A stretch of DNA of 64,000 nucleotides from Stentor coeruleus. Its lineage: Eukaryota; Ciliophora; Heterotrichea; Heterotrichida; Stentoridae. The notes beneath the pieces were generated by a model. It ran no database searches and was not told the origin of the DNA. It worked only from the letters and a program-made list of their open reading frames with translations. The translations under genes and the position numbers were made by a program. This document shows positions 54,583-64,000 of the stretch, piece by piece. Location of the stretch: positions 62,001 to 126,000 of the forward strand of contig MPUH01000061.1 in the NCBI GenBank assembly GCA_001970955.1, written 5' to 3'. The first letter of the stretch is position 1, and every line of letters starts with the position of its first letter.

Positions 54583-54756
54583 TTATTCTTCGTATCTGCG
54601 GGATTTAGGTTTAGCCAGAGGAAACTTATTATTTTCATCCTCATCTTTAGATTGACGATTCATATTAAAAAAGTTCTTCATAAACTCATCCCTATCTAAG
54701 GGCAGACGATGAAGATGAAGATGAAATTGGACCTGCTTAACGCGGGTGTTAATCAT
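54583..54756 (-). CDS. Possible 57-residue small protein
   Basis: A frame from MINTRVKQVQFHLHLHRLPL to TAA at 54583. Composition is far from the AT-driven background (His-Leu repeat, Arg, Pro, Asp/Glu), and third positions use G and C, which argues for real coding. The middle (DRDEFMKNFFNMNRQ) looks helical and the end is basic then acidic (KPKSRRYEE). No family is recognised. Immediately upstream is a telomere-like tract CTAATCCCTAATCCCTAA. Confidence 0.5.
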   Translation of the reverse strand: MINTRVKQVQFHLHLHRLPLDRDEFMKNFFNMNRQSKDEDENNKFPLAKPKSRRYEE

Positions 54757-55873
<1,117 letters not shown>

Positions 55874-56681
55874 TAAGTTATCATTATTTGATGAATTTGT
55901 GTGTTTATATTTTTTATCTTGAATAAAAGTTTGATTTTGCTGTTATAAGATTTATATAATAGACGATTGAATTAATAAAAAGTGTATTAACTATTAATAG
56001 AATCTAATGATATTTGAAAAAATGAATCTAACTCTGAAACTTTTTCACCTAGTTGTTTAAATTTGTTTTATATTGTTTGATGAATCATTTTCGGTAACTT
56101 CTTGTTCTGCGAAATACAAATCAAACTCATTTTCGATATTTTTATGAAATATTTTAAACTGAATACTAGATTAGATGTAGAATAAATTTAGGATTTTTTT
56201 TTTAGATGAAATTAGGTATAGGCTATCAAATGGTTTTGTGATTATGTTTGAGGAGTATAAGAAAATATTTTATTGTTAATTAATTTGTGGATTAATTATA
56301 TATTTTTGATATTTAGATTGAGATTGTGTGATGAATGTTTATGTTTTTATATAGTTTTTTAAGAGTTTATTCGAAAATATTTAGTTTCAGTTGTTTAAAA
56401 AATAGTTTTGTAGACAAATTAATTTGGCTTTAGGATTTTACTTTAATGAAACTCTGTCAATAATTATTTTCTAGGCAAATACCAACACATAAATTTTCAA
56501 AATAAAAAGCCACCAAATAAAAATCCTATTAACCCCAATATAAATCATAACCTTTATAAATTCATATAAAGCATAAGCTTCTAATCATAAAATCAAACTC
56601 ACCCCCCTTTACAACATCTAACTAACCTATAAAACCAAAAAAAAAAAACACTTAAACAAACTCAAAACCTAATCAAAAAAC
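55874..56681. other. Convergent intergenic region
   Basis: The spacer between the 3' ends of polyubiquitin (+) and the LRR gene (-). The plus strand is G/T-rich up to about 56450 and then C/A-rich to 56681, so both 3' flanks are G/T-rich on their own sense strands. No gene or RNA is recognised. Confidence 0.55.
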
Positions 56682-59015
56682 TTAATAATAATCAATTATA
56701 TAAACCGGTATCACAGCTTTCAACGAAGTCACACTAAAAACCTTATTATCCTGACTCAACACCCTCCCAGGGTCTAAAAGTGCAAGCATAATAGTATTCT
56801 GCTCAAGTAAATTCATCGTACACCCAGTTACACTATTAGCAAAAACAAGTTTCCCAATATCTTTATCCTGAAAAATCGCTTCAAACCCTCTATTATCATT
56901 AGCAATAGTCTGTAAAATCTTATAGTTGCTATGGAAAAACAATAAAAGATTATCAGGAGTTCTAGATAATCTATTAGAATAATCTCCTCCTGTACTTCGA
57001 TTATGAAGACTATAAGTAAATGTTTTTTTAACCATAGCAATTTTATAACCTTCTTGATTAAAAAGTTCATTTATTAAAGAAAATTCATATGAGTTACTGT
57101 TTAATTGGTTAACAAATGTAACATTTTTTTCTGTTGGGAGTATTGGTCTTGGTGGGGTTCTGGAGTATGTGAATATATGTGTCATATTGAGAACTTTACG
57201 AGGAAGTGTTGAGATTTTACTATCGTTTTCATAAGGAGGAGGGGTTTTATTATCGTTTATGTCTGTGTAGACTGAGCTGTTTTTAGCTTTGTGACGCTTA
57301 AGACGAGTTTCTTGATAGTTTTCTTTGTTTTTTTCATAGTTTTGAACATCTTCAGTGGGGTTGTCGGGGAAAATGACAAGTTTTTGGTTTTTTGTGCTGT
57401 AGGCACGTTGGGTTTTTGTGCTTATTATATCGCTTTTATTTAGGTTTTGACTTGAGTTCCCTTGAATACTGTTTATATTCCTATGTTTTTTACAAGCTCT
57501 TCTATGACATGATTTTTTTTCTCCTTCTGAAGTTCTCCCAGACTCATTTACTGAGTTTTTTCTTATCTTTTTTGTGTTTTCTCTAGGCTTATCATCTACT
57601 TCCAAAATTTCGGAGAAATTTTGACTACATTCAAAGCTTTGGTTTTGTAGAATTTGAGCTTTTGATTTAGATGTTGTACTTTTGTTCTTAGGGATTTCCA
57701 AGAGAGACTCCATAGAAAACCTTCCAGTAAGTTCTTGTTTGGGTTCTTCATATCTATGGGCTAAAATAGGGCTTATCGTAGATTTCGAGTTTTTGAAATC
57801 AGAGAAAATCGAGTTGTATGTTTGAATAGTTTTAACTGGTGTAAGTTTATCATAAGCTAATGAGCTTCTACACGATGGGAAAAGTCTTGACTTACTTAAA
57901 TTATCCCAATAAATTGACCCCATAAACCTACTATTTTCCTTAATTTCAGCATTACCTTGAACAACCTCCTGATTAATTTCTACAAGTTCAGGAAAAACAC
58001 TTAATAATTTCTTAATCCCATTTTGTCCCAAACTCACACCTTTAACATCTAAAATCCTCAATCTACAGTTTTTCAAATCCTCAATCAATTGGTCTAAACT
58101 TTCAATGCCATTATAACTCACATTTAAATACCCTAAATTCACACAATTACTCAAACCAGCTAAAGACCCTAATTTATTATAAGAAAAATCCCCAGATAAT
58201 AGTTTATAAAGGTCATAAAGCTTTTCAAGTCTATTATGATTTGCATTAATTTCTGTTAAATTCTTCATATCAGGAAGGGTTATTAACATATTATATGAAC
58301 AATCTAATATTTCTAATGTGTTTATTTGATATAATGTGCTTATTGAATTGCTTTTACAATATAAGATTTGAAGGCTTTTAAGTTGGACAATTTCATTTGG
58401 TAAAACTTGAAGAAGGTTGTTGCTTATGTTAAATTCTATAAGGTTTATAAGGTTTTCTAAGCCTTGAATTGATCTTAGTAAGTTTTCTTTACAGGAAAGT
58501 TTGGTTAGAGAGGAAAGAGGGCTGGAAAAAGTGATTGATGAGATTTTGTTGTGGTCTAAGGTTAAGAGTTTTAGGTTTGGGAAAGAATAAGGGATGGACC
58601 ATTCTGTGAACTCATTATTGGAACAGTTGAGTTCTTCAAGATTTGTTAGGTTTTGAATTAAGTGGATAAATGATGGGCTTCGGATGCGGTTTTCAGAGAC
58701 GTCTAAAACTCTTAGATTAGTTAGCGATTGAAGATATTTCATCTGACTATCACCTAAAAAATTGTGACAAATCTTTAAGACTTCCAAATCGTTAAAGTCA
58801 GCTATTTTCTCTAGGGATGTGAGTTTGTTGTAGCTTAAGTTTAATTCTTTTTTATCTTGATGAGTTTTGGAATAATTTTGAACAGGCATATTGCTATAAG
58901 TTGAAGATAAACGTGATCCTGTGCCGTAGTCATCAATAAACTTGGACATGTAGCTACTTCCTATACGACTATGCTCTTTTAGTTCCATGAAATCAAAAAT
59001 ATATGAATAAGACAA
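56682..59015 (-). CDS. SDS22-like leucine-rich repeat protein (777 residues)
   Basis: An intronless frame; the start is at 59015 or at the in-frame Met ten codons on (MELKEHSRIGS). Residues about 55-340 hold around twelve leucine-rich repeats of the SDS22 type (KELNLSYNKLTSLEKI, NLRVLDVSENRI, NLEELNCSNNEF, SLQILYCKSNSI, TLEILDCSYNML, NLGYLNVSYNGI). The capping segment CRLRILDVKG follows. Residues 370-600 are Ser/Lys-rich and disordered. Residues about 640-777 form a separate globular domain (TGGDYSNRLSRTPDNLLLFF to AVIPVYIIDYY) that I do not recognise. SDS22-like LRR proteins act in phosphatase regulation and in cilia, but no specific partner can be named. Confidence 0.8.
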   Translation of the reverse strand: MSYSYIFDFMELKEHSRIGSSYMSKFIDDYGTGSRLSSTYSNMPVQNYSKTHQDKKELNLSYNKLTSLEKIADFNDLEVLKICHNFLGDSQMKYLQSLTNLRVLDVSENRIRSPSFIHLIQNLTNLEELNCSNNEFTEWSIPYSFPNLKLLTLDHNKISSITFSSPLSSLTKLSCKENLLRSIQGLENLINLIEFNISNNLLQVLPNEIVQLKSLQILYCKSNSISTLYQINTLEILDCSYNMLITLPDMKNLTEINANHNRLEKLYDLYKLLSGDFSYNKLGSLAGLSNCVNLGYLNVSYNGIESLDQLIEDLKNCRLRILDVKGVSLGQNGIKKLLSVFPELVEINQEVVQGNAEIKENSRFMGSIYWDNLSKSRLFPSCRSSLAYDKLTPVKTIQTYNSIFSDFKNSKSTISPILAHRYEEPKQELTGRFSMESLLEIPKNKSTTSKSKAQILQNQSFECSQNFSEILEVDDKPRENTKKIRKNSVNESGRTSEGEKKSCHRRACKKHRNINSIQGNSSQNLNKSDIISTKTQRAYSTKNQKLVIFPDNPTEDVQNYEKNKENYQETRLKRHKAKNSSVYTDINDNKTPPPYENDSKISTLPRKVLNMTHIFTYSRTPPRPILPTEKNVTFVNQLNSNSYEFSLINELFNQEGYKIAMVKKTFTYSLHNRSTGGDYSNRLSRTPDNLLLFFHSNYKILQTIANDNRGFEAIFQDKDIGKLVFANSVTGCTMNLLEQNTIMLALLDPGRVLSQDNKVFSVTSLKAVIPVYIIDYY

Positions 59016-59258
59016 TGGCGGCTTTTCTATTTACATATACTTTTCTTATATCAAAAACTTTATGTTTTTATATTTGTATATTTAATTTAAAGGATATAGT
59101 GTTTTCATGAGTAAATCAAGAATACACTTCATATGATTTACAATACTAACCCTTATTACCCTTAAAAAAATAATAAATCCTATATCCAAAATCATAAACC
59201 CATCAATCTAAACTAAGCCACAAATCTTTAACAAATTATATCCAATAACCAAAAGGTT

Positions 59259-59894
59259 TTAATTATCTGATTGAGATAAAACCTCATTACAAAATTCCTT
59301 TAGCTGATTCTTATAATTTAAAGGTAGATCATTAAGCCCTTGTTTTTTAACAACTCCAGTCGCCCTATATAAAATCCCAATCCTAATTATCTCATTTAAA
59401 CCTATACCTTCATATTTTCCCCCTATATCACTTTTATAATTTATAAACCTATAATCTTTTTCTCTTTCTGTAAAATAATAATCTTTTTTATTATCATATC
59501 CTTTATATGCAAAAAAAGTCTTCCCTTTATCTTCTTTTCTTTCATCAGAAGTTAAAGTATAGTTATTATTCCTCCTAACAACTTTATCAAAATACTCATA
59601 ACTAGGGACTTTTTTTATTTTACTTATATCATCAGATGGTAAATTTCTTGTTTTAAGCCCAGAAGTAGGACGAAAATCTTTCATTTTTTGATATTGATTG
59701 AAATTAGATGCTGAGTTATAAGCTTTTGAAAGTTTAGATTTTAGGGGTTTGATAGTATTTAATGAGTTTAGAAGAGATTCTTTGAAGTTTTCTAAACTCG
59801 CTTTTTTGGACCTTGAGGAGAAGTGATTGATTTTTACTTTGGGTTCTTGTTCGCAGGGCTGAGAGGACCAACTACTAAAGCTGTTTAAGTCCAT
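59259..59894 (-). CDS. Unknown 211-residue protein
   Basis: An intronless frame from MDLNSFSSWSSQPCEQEPKV to TAA. The first 120 residues are basic, Ser/Lys-rich and probably disordered. Residues 125-205 look more ordered and Tyr/Phe/Gly-rich (KTFFAYKGYDNKKDYYF; IGLNEIIRIGILYRATGVV). No known domain, signal or membrane segment. The gene is divergent from the EF-hand gene at 60247. Confidence 0.62.
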   Translation of the reverse strand: MDLNSFSSWSSQPCEQEPKVKINHFSSRSKKASLENFKESLLNSLNTIKPLKSKLSKAYNSASNFNQYQKMKDFRPTSGLKTRNLPSDDISKIKKVPSYEYFDKVVRRNNNYTLTSDERKEDKGKTFFAYKGYDNKKDYYFTEREKDYRFINYKSDIGGKYEGIGLNEIIRIGILYRATGVVKKQGLNDLPLNYKNQLKEFCNEVLSQSDN

Positions 59895-60246
59895 TTTATA
59901 TAATAAATGTATAGTGAAGAAAATATTTTATATAAATTATGTTTATGTTTTTTTTTTTGATGTGATTTTATGATTTAAATGTGGGTTTTTATAAGAAAAA
60001 GGATTGGATAATTTTTTAAATACTAAGTCATTAAAAACAAAAAATCAAAACTTAAAAATATAATCAATCCTGTTATGAAATCCATTTTTTTATCACAAGA
60101 ATCCTTTAAAATCAGAATAATAATCATAAAACATCATGGAGTTTCAGTCATTCTTATAATAACTTCAATAATTAAATTTAAAAGTTTCTCATATTAGGGT
60201 TTTGTGAACTGGTTGATATGAATAGGATTAAATATGGATTATAATT
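59895..60246. other. Divergent promoter region
   Basis: A 352-base spacer between a minus-strand and a plus-strand gene. It switches from T/G-rich to A/C-rich near 60030. An ATG at 60234 is out of frame with the EF-hand gene. No further element is seen. Confidence 0.45.
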
Positions 60247-60729
60247 ATGATCTTGAACGAAGACCAAATCTCTAAGTGCAAAAGTATTTTCAGCCAATTT
60301 GACAAAGATGGGACAGGAAGAATTGATCGTTTTGAACTAAGAGTCGTCCTAGAACGTAAATCATATATAGAAATGGGGCAAAAACCAACAGAGGAAGAAC
60401 TATTTTCCATGATCAATGAAGTAGATGAAAACAATACTGGGAAAATTGAATTTTATGAGTTCCTGAAAGTCTATGAAAAAAACCAAAAAGCTCATGACAG
60501 AGATGATGAAGAAGATTTAAGTATCGTCTAAATAGTTGATGCATTTGTCGCGATGGGCGGAAATAAAGATAAATCAGGGATTATAGACACTGAAAAATTA
60601 ATAAATGTTATAAGACACCAGTTTGAGATGACTATAGATATAGAAAAACTTATAGAAGAAATAGATGAAGACCAAAATCATACCATTGACTTTGATGAAT
60701 TTAAACGTTTACTTAGTAGTAATTATTAG
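60247..60729 (+). CDS. Four-EF-hand calcium-binding protein (calmodulin/centrin-like)
   Basis: Two exons joined by a 15-nt intron GTATCGTCTAAATAG (60521-60535) give 155 residues, the size of calmodulin-type proteins. There are four EF-hand loops: DKDGTGRIDRFE (19-30) and DENNTGKIEFYE (60-71) are canonical, NKDKSGIIDTEK ends in Lys instead of Glu, and DEDQNHTIDFDE has His at the Gly position. Only the N-terminal lobe has fully standard ligands, so the lobes may differ in Ca2+ affinity. The two-lobe arrangement with a charged linker (KAHDRDDEEDL) suggests a Ca2+ sensor, possibly axonemal or contractile. The stop is TAG. Without splicing only the first half would be called. Confidence 0.9.
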
Positions 60730-61290
60730 AAATAAGAAATTAGTTTTAAAAATATACTGTAAATAATTATAAAACTTATTATTTGGAGTTTAGTTTATGA
60801 GTTGAAGAATAATTCTAGTTTTTATTTAGATAAAAAAGGATAGTTAGGATTATTGATTAAAAAAAAGTAAAGGGAATTTTGTAAGGGAAATTTGTAGGAA
60901 GGGTAGTTAAGAAATTAGCGTAAAGTGATGATTTTATAGATTGTATGGATCATAGGCGGGGTGATGGGAAGGGTTTATATTTGAATTATGTATTTTGATA
61001 GAGATAGAGAGTGTTTTTGATTTTTCCTTTTGGTGATTATTGATTTACTTTTAAGAATGAAGGTTTTTTTAAAAACAATGTATAGGTTTTATGGTTTAGT
61101 TTAGTTACTATGTGAATTATAGATATTTAATTTTGAAAAGTTAGTTTTATGATATAATAGTGTATTTGATAAGGGTTTGTATAATAATATGCTGATAANG
61201 GCTTGTTGTAACATTTTAGTTTATAATAGAAATTTAACTGTTTTAAGTATTATAATGGAATTATTTAGTAATTTAATCAGATCAGTTAAA
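60730..61290. other. Convergent intergenic region with an N
   Basis: G/T-rich DNA following the EF-hand gene, becoming A/T-rich towards the convergent minus-strand gene. A single N at 61199 marks an assembly gap; unlike the others its flanks show no obvious duplication. No gene. Confidence 0.5.
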
Positions 61291-62283
61291 CTAATTATCC
61301 TTTTGGAATAAAGTTAGATAAGACTCTGGTTTTTCATAATTATAATTAGATGTACTAGCTGAACTATGTGGTCTTGACAATGTTGGCGAAGATGAGTAAT
61401 TCCTAGAAATCTCAACAGTTTGTTTAACATTCTGATATATTTTTTGTATTTTCTTTCTATGCTCATTGATTGAATTTGTTATATTTTGAGTTTCATTATA
61501 AATTTGACTATAAGTTTCTTCAGAAGATTTTATTCCAATAGGTGAACATGGACTCATATTACTTTGTCTACTAATATTTTGCAAACAAGCCTCAGCACTA
61601 TACCTAGCTGGTCTTCCTAAAATTTCTAAGACAAATTGCATTAAGCCAAAAGCCAAAGGGGATAAATTATCAGAGTTTATTTTCATTAAAAAACTTTCTT
61701 CAGAGCCGAAAATATCTTTAAAAGTATTAAAAGCTATAGGGTCATCTTTTATAGCAGAAATAATAAACTTTTCATATCTTTGTAAATTATTTATACTATC
61801 ATCTGACATTGTAGAAGACTCTTTGCAGGTTGATAATGAGTCTTGAAGTTTTTTATTAGTGTTTTCTAATTCTTTTCTATGTGAAAATTACTTTTCCATC
61901 TCAAGTATGCGGATTTCACGACGAAGTTTTGTAAGTTCAGATGATTTTTCTTGGTTTTCAAACTGTGATATTCTATATGATTCATTCTTGCTTTGGTTAT
62001 TGGAAAGTGAAGTTAGTCTAGGTGTATGAGAAGGTCGATTTGATATACTTTTCAGTTTTTCTGAAGTTTTTTGCATGATGTCTTTAAGTTTGCCTACTGA
62101 TGATAAAGTTTTAAATGCACTTGATGTAACTTGTTTTGGGGTATTTCCTTCTTGAGGAACGTCACTTGAAAAAGATCTTTCGACTAATTTGTCGGTACGA
62201 GAAGATGGACGTTCTAAACTTGGTCTTTCGGATAAGTATTTTGATGCTAAAGGTAGGTCTAGGTATAGTCTTCTGCTTGACAT
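61291..62283 (-). CDS. Unknown protein with short coiled coil, one intron
   Basis: Two exons joined by a 15-nt intron GTAATTTTCACATAG (61877-61891) give 325 residues. Residues 1-95 are Ser/Arg-rich and probably disordered (LERPSSRTDKLVERSFSS). Residues about 105-155 form a coiled coil that spans the intron (LTKLRREIRILEMEK, then KELENTNKKLQDSL). This supports the splice, because the heptads continue across it. Residues 165-220 look globular (YEKFIISAIKDDPIAFNTF; LSPLAFGLMQFVLEIL). The C-terminus is Ser/His-rich. No family is recognised. Confidence 0.75.
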
Positions 62284-62585
62284 TGATTTAATATAAGATT
62301 AATTGACTTTTAATAATGTGAAGGATTTAAGGGATAAGATGAGGATTTTTATGGAGATTTTGATAGGATTTAGGCTTTAGATTAGTTTTGTGGTTGATGT
62401 GAATTATTTAAAAATTTATCATTTATGGAAGGTCGTGTAGAGGAATATAGATTTTTTGTTGGTTTGATTGAGACATGAGTAGTTTTATTTTGATTATTTA
62501 ATGATTAAGGTAATTCAAGATTTTAGAGTTTGATATTATATGTGGAAAAAGTCAAAGAGTACATTATTAAAGATGAGAGTGATAC
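62284..62585. other. Intergenic, nothing seen
   Basis: G/T-rich, gene-free DNA upstream of the minus-strand gene at 62283, leading into the tandem 67-base repeat. Confidence 0.45.
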
Positions 62586-62719
62586 ACCATTCTGAATCAG
62601 CTAAAAGAAAGAAGTTGCAGGACTCTTAAGCCTGGGCCGGATGAGGTTACAAACCATTCTGAATCAGCTAAAAGAAAGAAGTTGCAGGACTCTTAAACCT
62701 GGGCCGGATGAGGTTACAA
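62586..62719. repeat. Two tandem copies of a GC-richer 67-bp unit
   Basis: Units 62586-62652 and 62653-62719 are identical except for one G/A. Each begins ACCATTCTGAATCAGC and ends GGCCGGATGAGGTTACAA. Each can form a CAGG/CCTG hairpin around ACTCTTAAG. In the second unit GTTGC (in AAGTTGCAGG) could pair with the flanking GCAAC (CCCCGCAACC, 62720-62729). The unit is much richer in G and C than the surroundings and has no long frame. It could be a small structured RNA, a mobile-element remnant, or an assembly duplication without an N. Confidence 0.7.
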
Positions 62720-62779
62720 CCCCGCAACCTAACTTTATTATATATATTATAAGGTTATATAAACAATCCATTTAATTAT

Positions 62780-64000
62780 CTAAATAAAAATTGATCTTAA
62801 AAACTTTATATTGAAATCCTGGCAACTTATACCATATAATTTAACAAGTAACGGATGAGTCTTACTAAGTTTTTCAAGAAAGTTGTAATATAATCTTATT
62901 TGGTCACAAGCAGGGGCTGGGACTAAATACAATGAAAACTCTCTAAGTTGTTGATTTTCTCTAATATTATTTTCAAGAAATAATATAAAAGCTGTATGTT
63001 CCGCAGCAGTATTACGAAGAAATACTGAGTTTCTAATATATATATTTAATATTTCAACATTTGATAAATACTGCAAAGATGAGATAAAATAGTTTATGTC
63101 AGAAATAGAAAGAAAATCAAAATCAAGACAAACTGTTGTTAGAGAGTTGTTTTTAAAAGCATCAATAAGTGAGATAATAAATTCTAATCTTGCTTTAATT
63201 CGTAAAAGACTTAGGTCTTTTAAGTTAGGAGATAATGTAAAATTAGTATGTCGAAAACATCAAGATTGTTAAGGATTTTGTCTCTCATATTAAGCTTAAT
63301 GCTTTTAAAGCTGACATTTTGTAAAAGATTAGCTGAATAAGACCCTTCGTATTCTTCTAAATAACTACATTCTCCTAATATATTGAAAAATTTCCTATCG
63401 TTATAAATAGTTTCTAGTTTTAAAATCCTTAGTTCAGATCGTCTTCTAATAATCATTAGCACATGGAGAAATGCCCATTTTGGTATCTTAAAATATTGTT
63501 GCATATCAGTGAAATATCCTAGTTTTCTAATTTTTTCTGTAATTTTATTAGGATATATACAAATAGCTGCACTTCTTATAGGTTTTATTCTAAGTTCACT
63601 TATATTTTCCAATGAATAACTGTAACTGTAAAAGATCTCCATAGTTAAATCATCATTATCAGGATTAATTGACTTTGTTTTTAATATATCTTCATATAAA
63701 GTTATACTAGTCGCTTTAGAATCTGCAAGTAGTTTTATAGGTAGTCCGTTAAATTTGTATAAAGATGGATGCTCTTTACATATTCTTATCACTTCAAATA
63801 CATAACCTGATATTAAAATACCATCGATATACATTTTTAATACTTCAAGTAATGGTAATGCGTTAAGGAAATTTGTCAAAAATGATATGAAATCTTCGGA
63901 ACTGGTGTTGAAAAAAACGCTTGTGCATACTTTTTTTAAACCTATTCCTGATATGCTGTTTAGAAGATCGATATGATTCTGAACACTGCATTTTGTTTGA
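62780..64000 (-). pseudogene. F-box/LRR-like family, copy 3, partial and broken
   Basis: Minus-strand homologue of the genes at 28231 and 30311, entering from beyond the right edge. From 64000 to about 63240 the frame is open and aligns well (KCSVQNHIDLLNSISGIGLK; RIKPIRSAAICIYPNKITEK). Near 63240 about 25 codons present in the other copies are missing and the frame shifts. The alignment then resumes in another frame (FTLSPNLKDLSLLRIKA onward) to TAG at 62780. This looks like a single deletion in an otherwise well-kept copy, so decay is recent or the locus is mis-assembled. The N-terminal F-box half lies outside the window. Confidence 0.75.

Noticed and set aside
62586-62729. tRNA gene in the tandem repeat
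   Set aside because: GGTTACAACCC and CGCAACC hint at a T arm and acceptor, but no D arm, anticodon stem or matching 5' acceptor strand can be drawn on either strand.

Overview
Organism. The window reads as macronuclear DNA of a heterotrich ciliate close to Stentor. It is very AT-rich and gene-dense. Its introns are almost all exactly 15 nt (one is 16 nt), start with GTA and end with TAG or once CAG. Twenty-two can be placed, and several restore textbook protein motifs when removed. TAA, TAG and TGA all appear to end genes, and conserved proteins (importin alpha, anoctamin, ubiquitin, eL37) show no reassigned stop. That fits the standard code reported for Stentor rather than the UGA=Trp code of Blepharisma. 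In-frame TAG codons that look like read-through are the 3' ends of these tiny introns.

Layout. 0-0.5 kb: left-edge partial gene (-). 1.6-9.6 kb: two large tail-to-tail membrane protein genes, one with beta-type repeats (+) and one with kelch repeats (-). 10.8-16.1 kb: minus-strand genes for two members of a new small basic protein family, an unknown protein and a VWA protein with a degraded metal site. 16.6-20.1 kb: a long coiled-coil protein (+) facing a TPR protein (-). 21-26.8 kb: ribosomal protein eL37, pyrimidine 5'-nucleotidase, a bacterial/organellar-type asparaginyl-tRNA synthetase and importin alpha. 27.3-32.6 kb: an unknown gene and two tandem F-box/LRR-like paralogues. 33-38.3 kb: a small basic protein, an anoctamin, a decayed partial anoctamin copy and another unknown. 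39.3-44.4 kb: a coiled-coil protein and a CaMKK-like kinase head-to-tail, TMEM230, the third member of the small family and an unknown. 44.6-47.6 kb: a BRWD/PHIP-like WD40-bromodomain protein. 47.6-48.9 kb: a GC-rich island with a probable structured RNA, next to a truncated TMBIM (Bax-inhibitor-like) gene. 48.9-54.2 kb: sparse region, a coiled-coil gene and a DUF4246 gene. 55-64 kb: polyubiquitin, an LRR protein, an EF-hand protein, several unknowns, and a broken third F-box/LRR paralogue at the right edge.

How the genes relate. There are no operons; these are single eukaryotic genes in mixed orientation. Housekeeping functions (translation, nuclear import, nucleotide salvage, ubiquitin) lie between cytoskeletal or coiled-coil proteins and lineage-specific families. 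On each gene's sense strand the 5' flank tends to be G-poor and C/A-rich, and the 3' flank G/T-rich.

Data quality. Eleven single-N gaps occur, and ten of them sit inside short direct duplications, so they look like unmerged contig overlaps rather than biology. Some copies differ at one or two bases.
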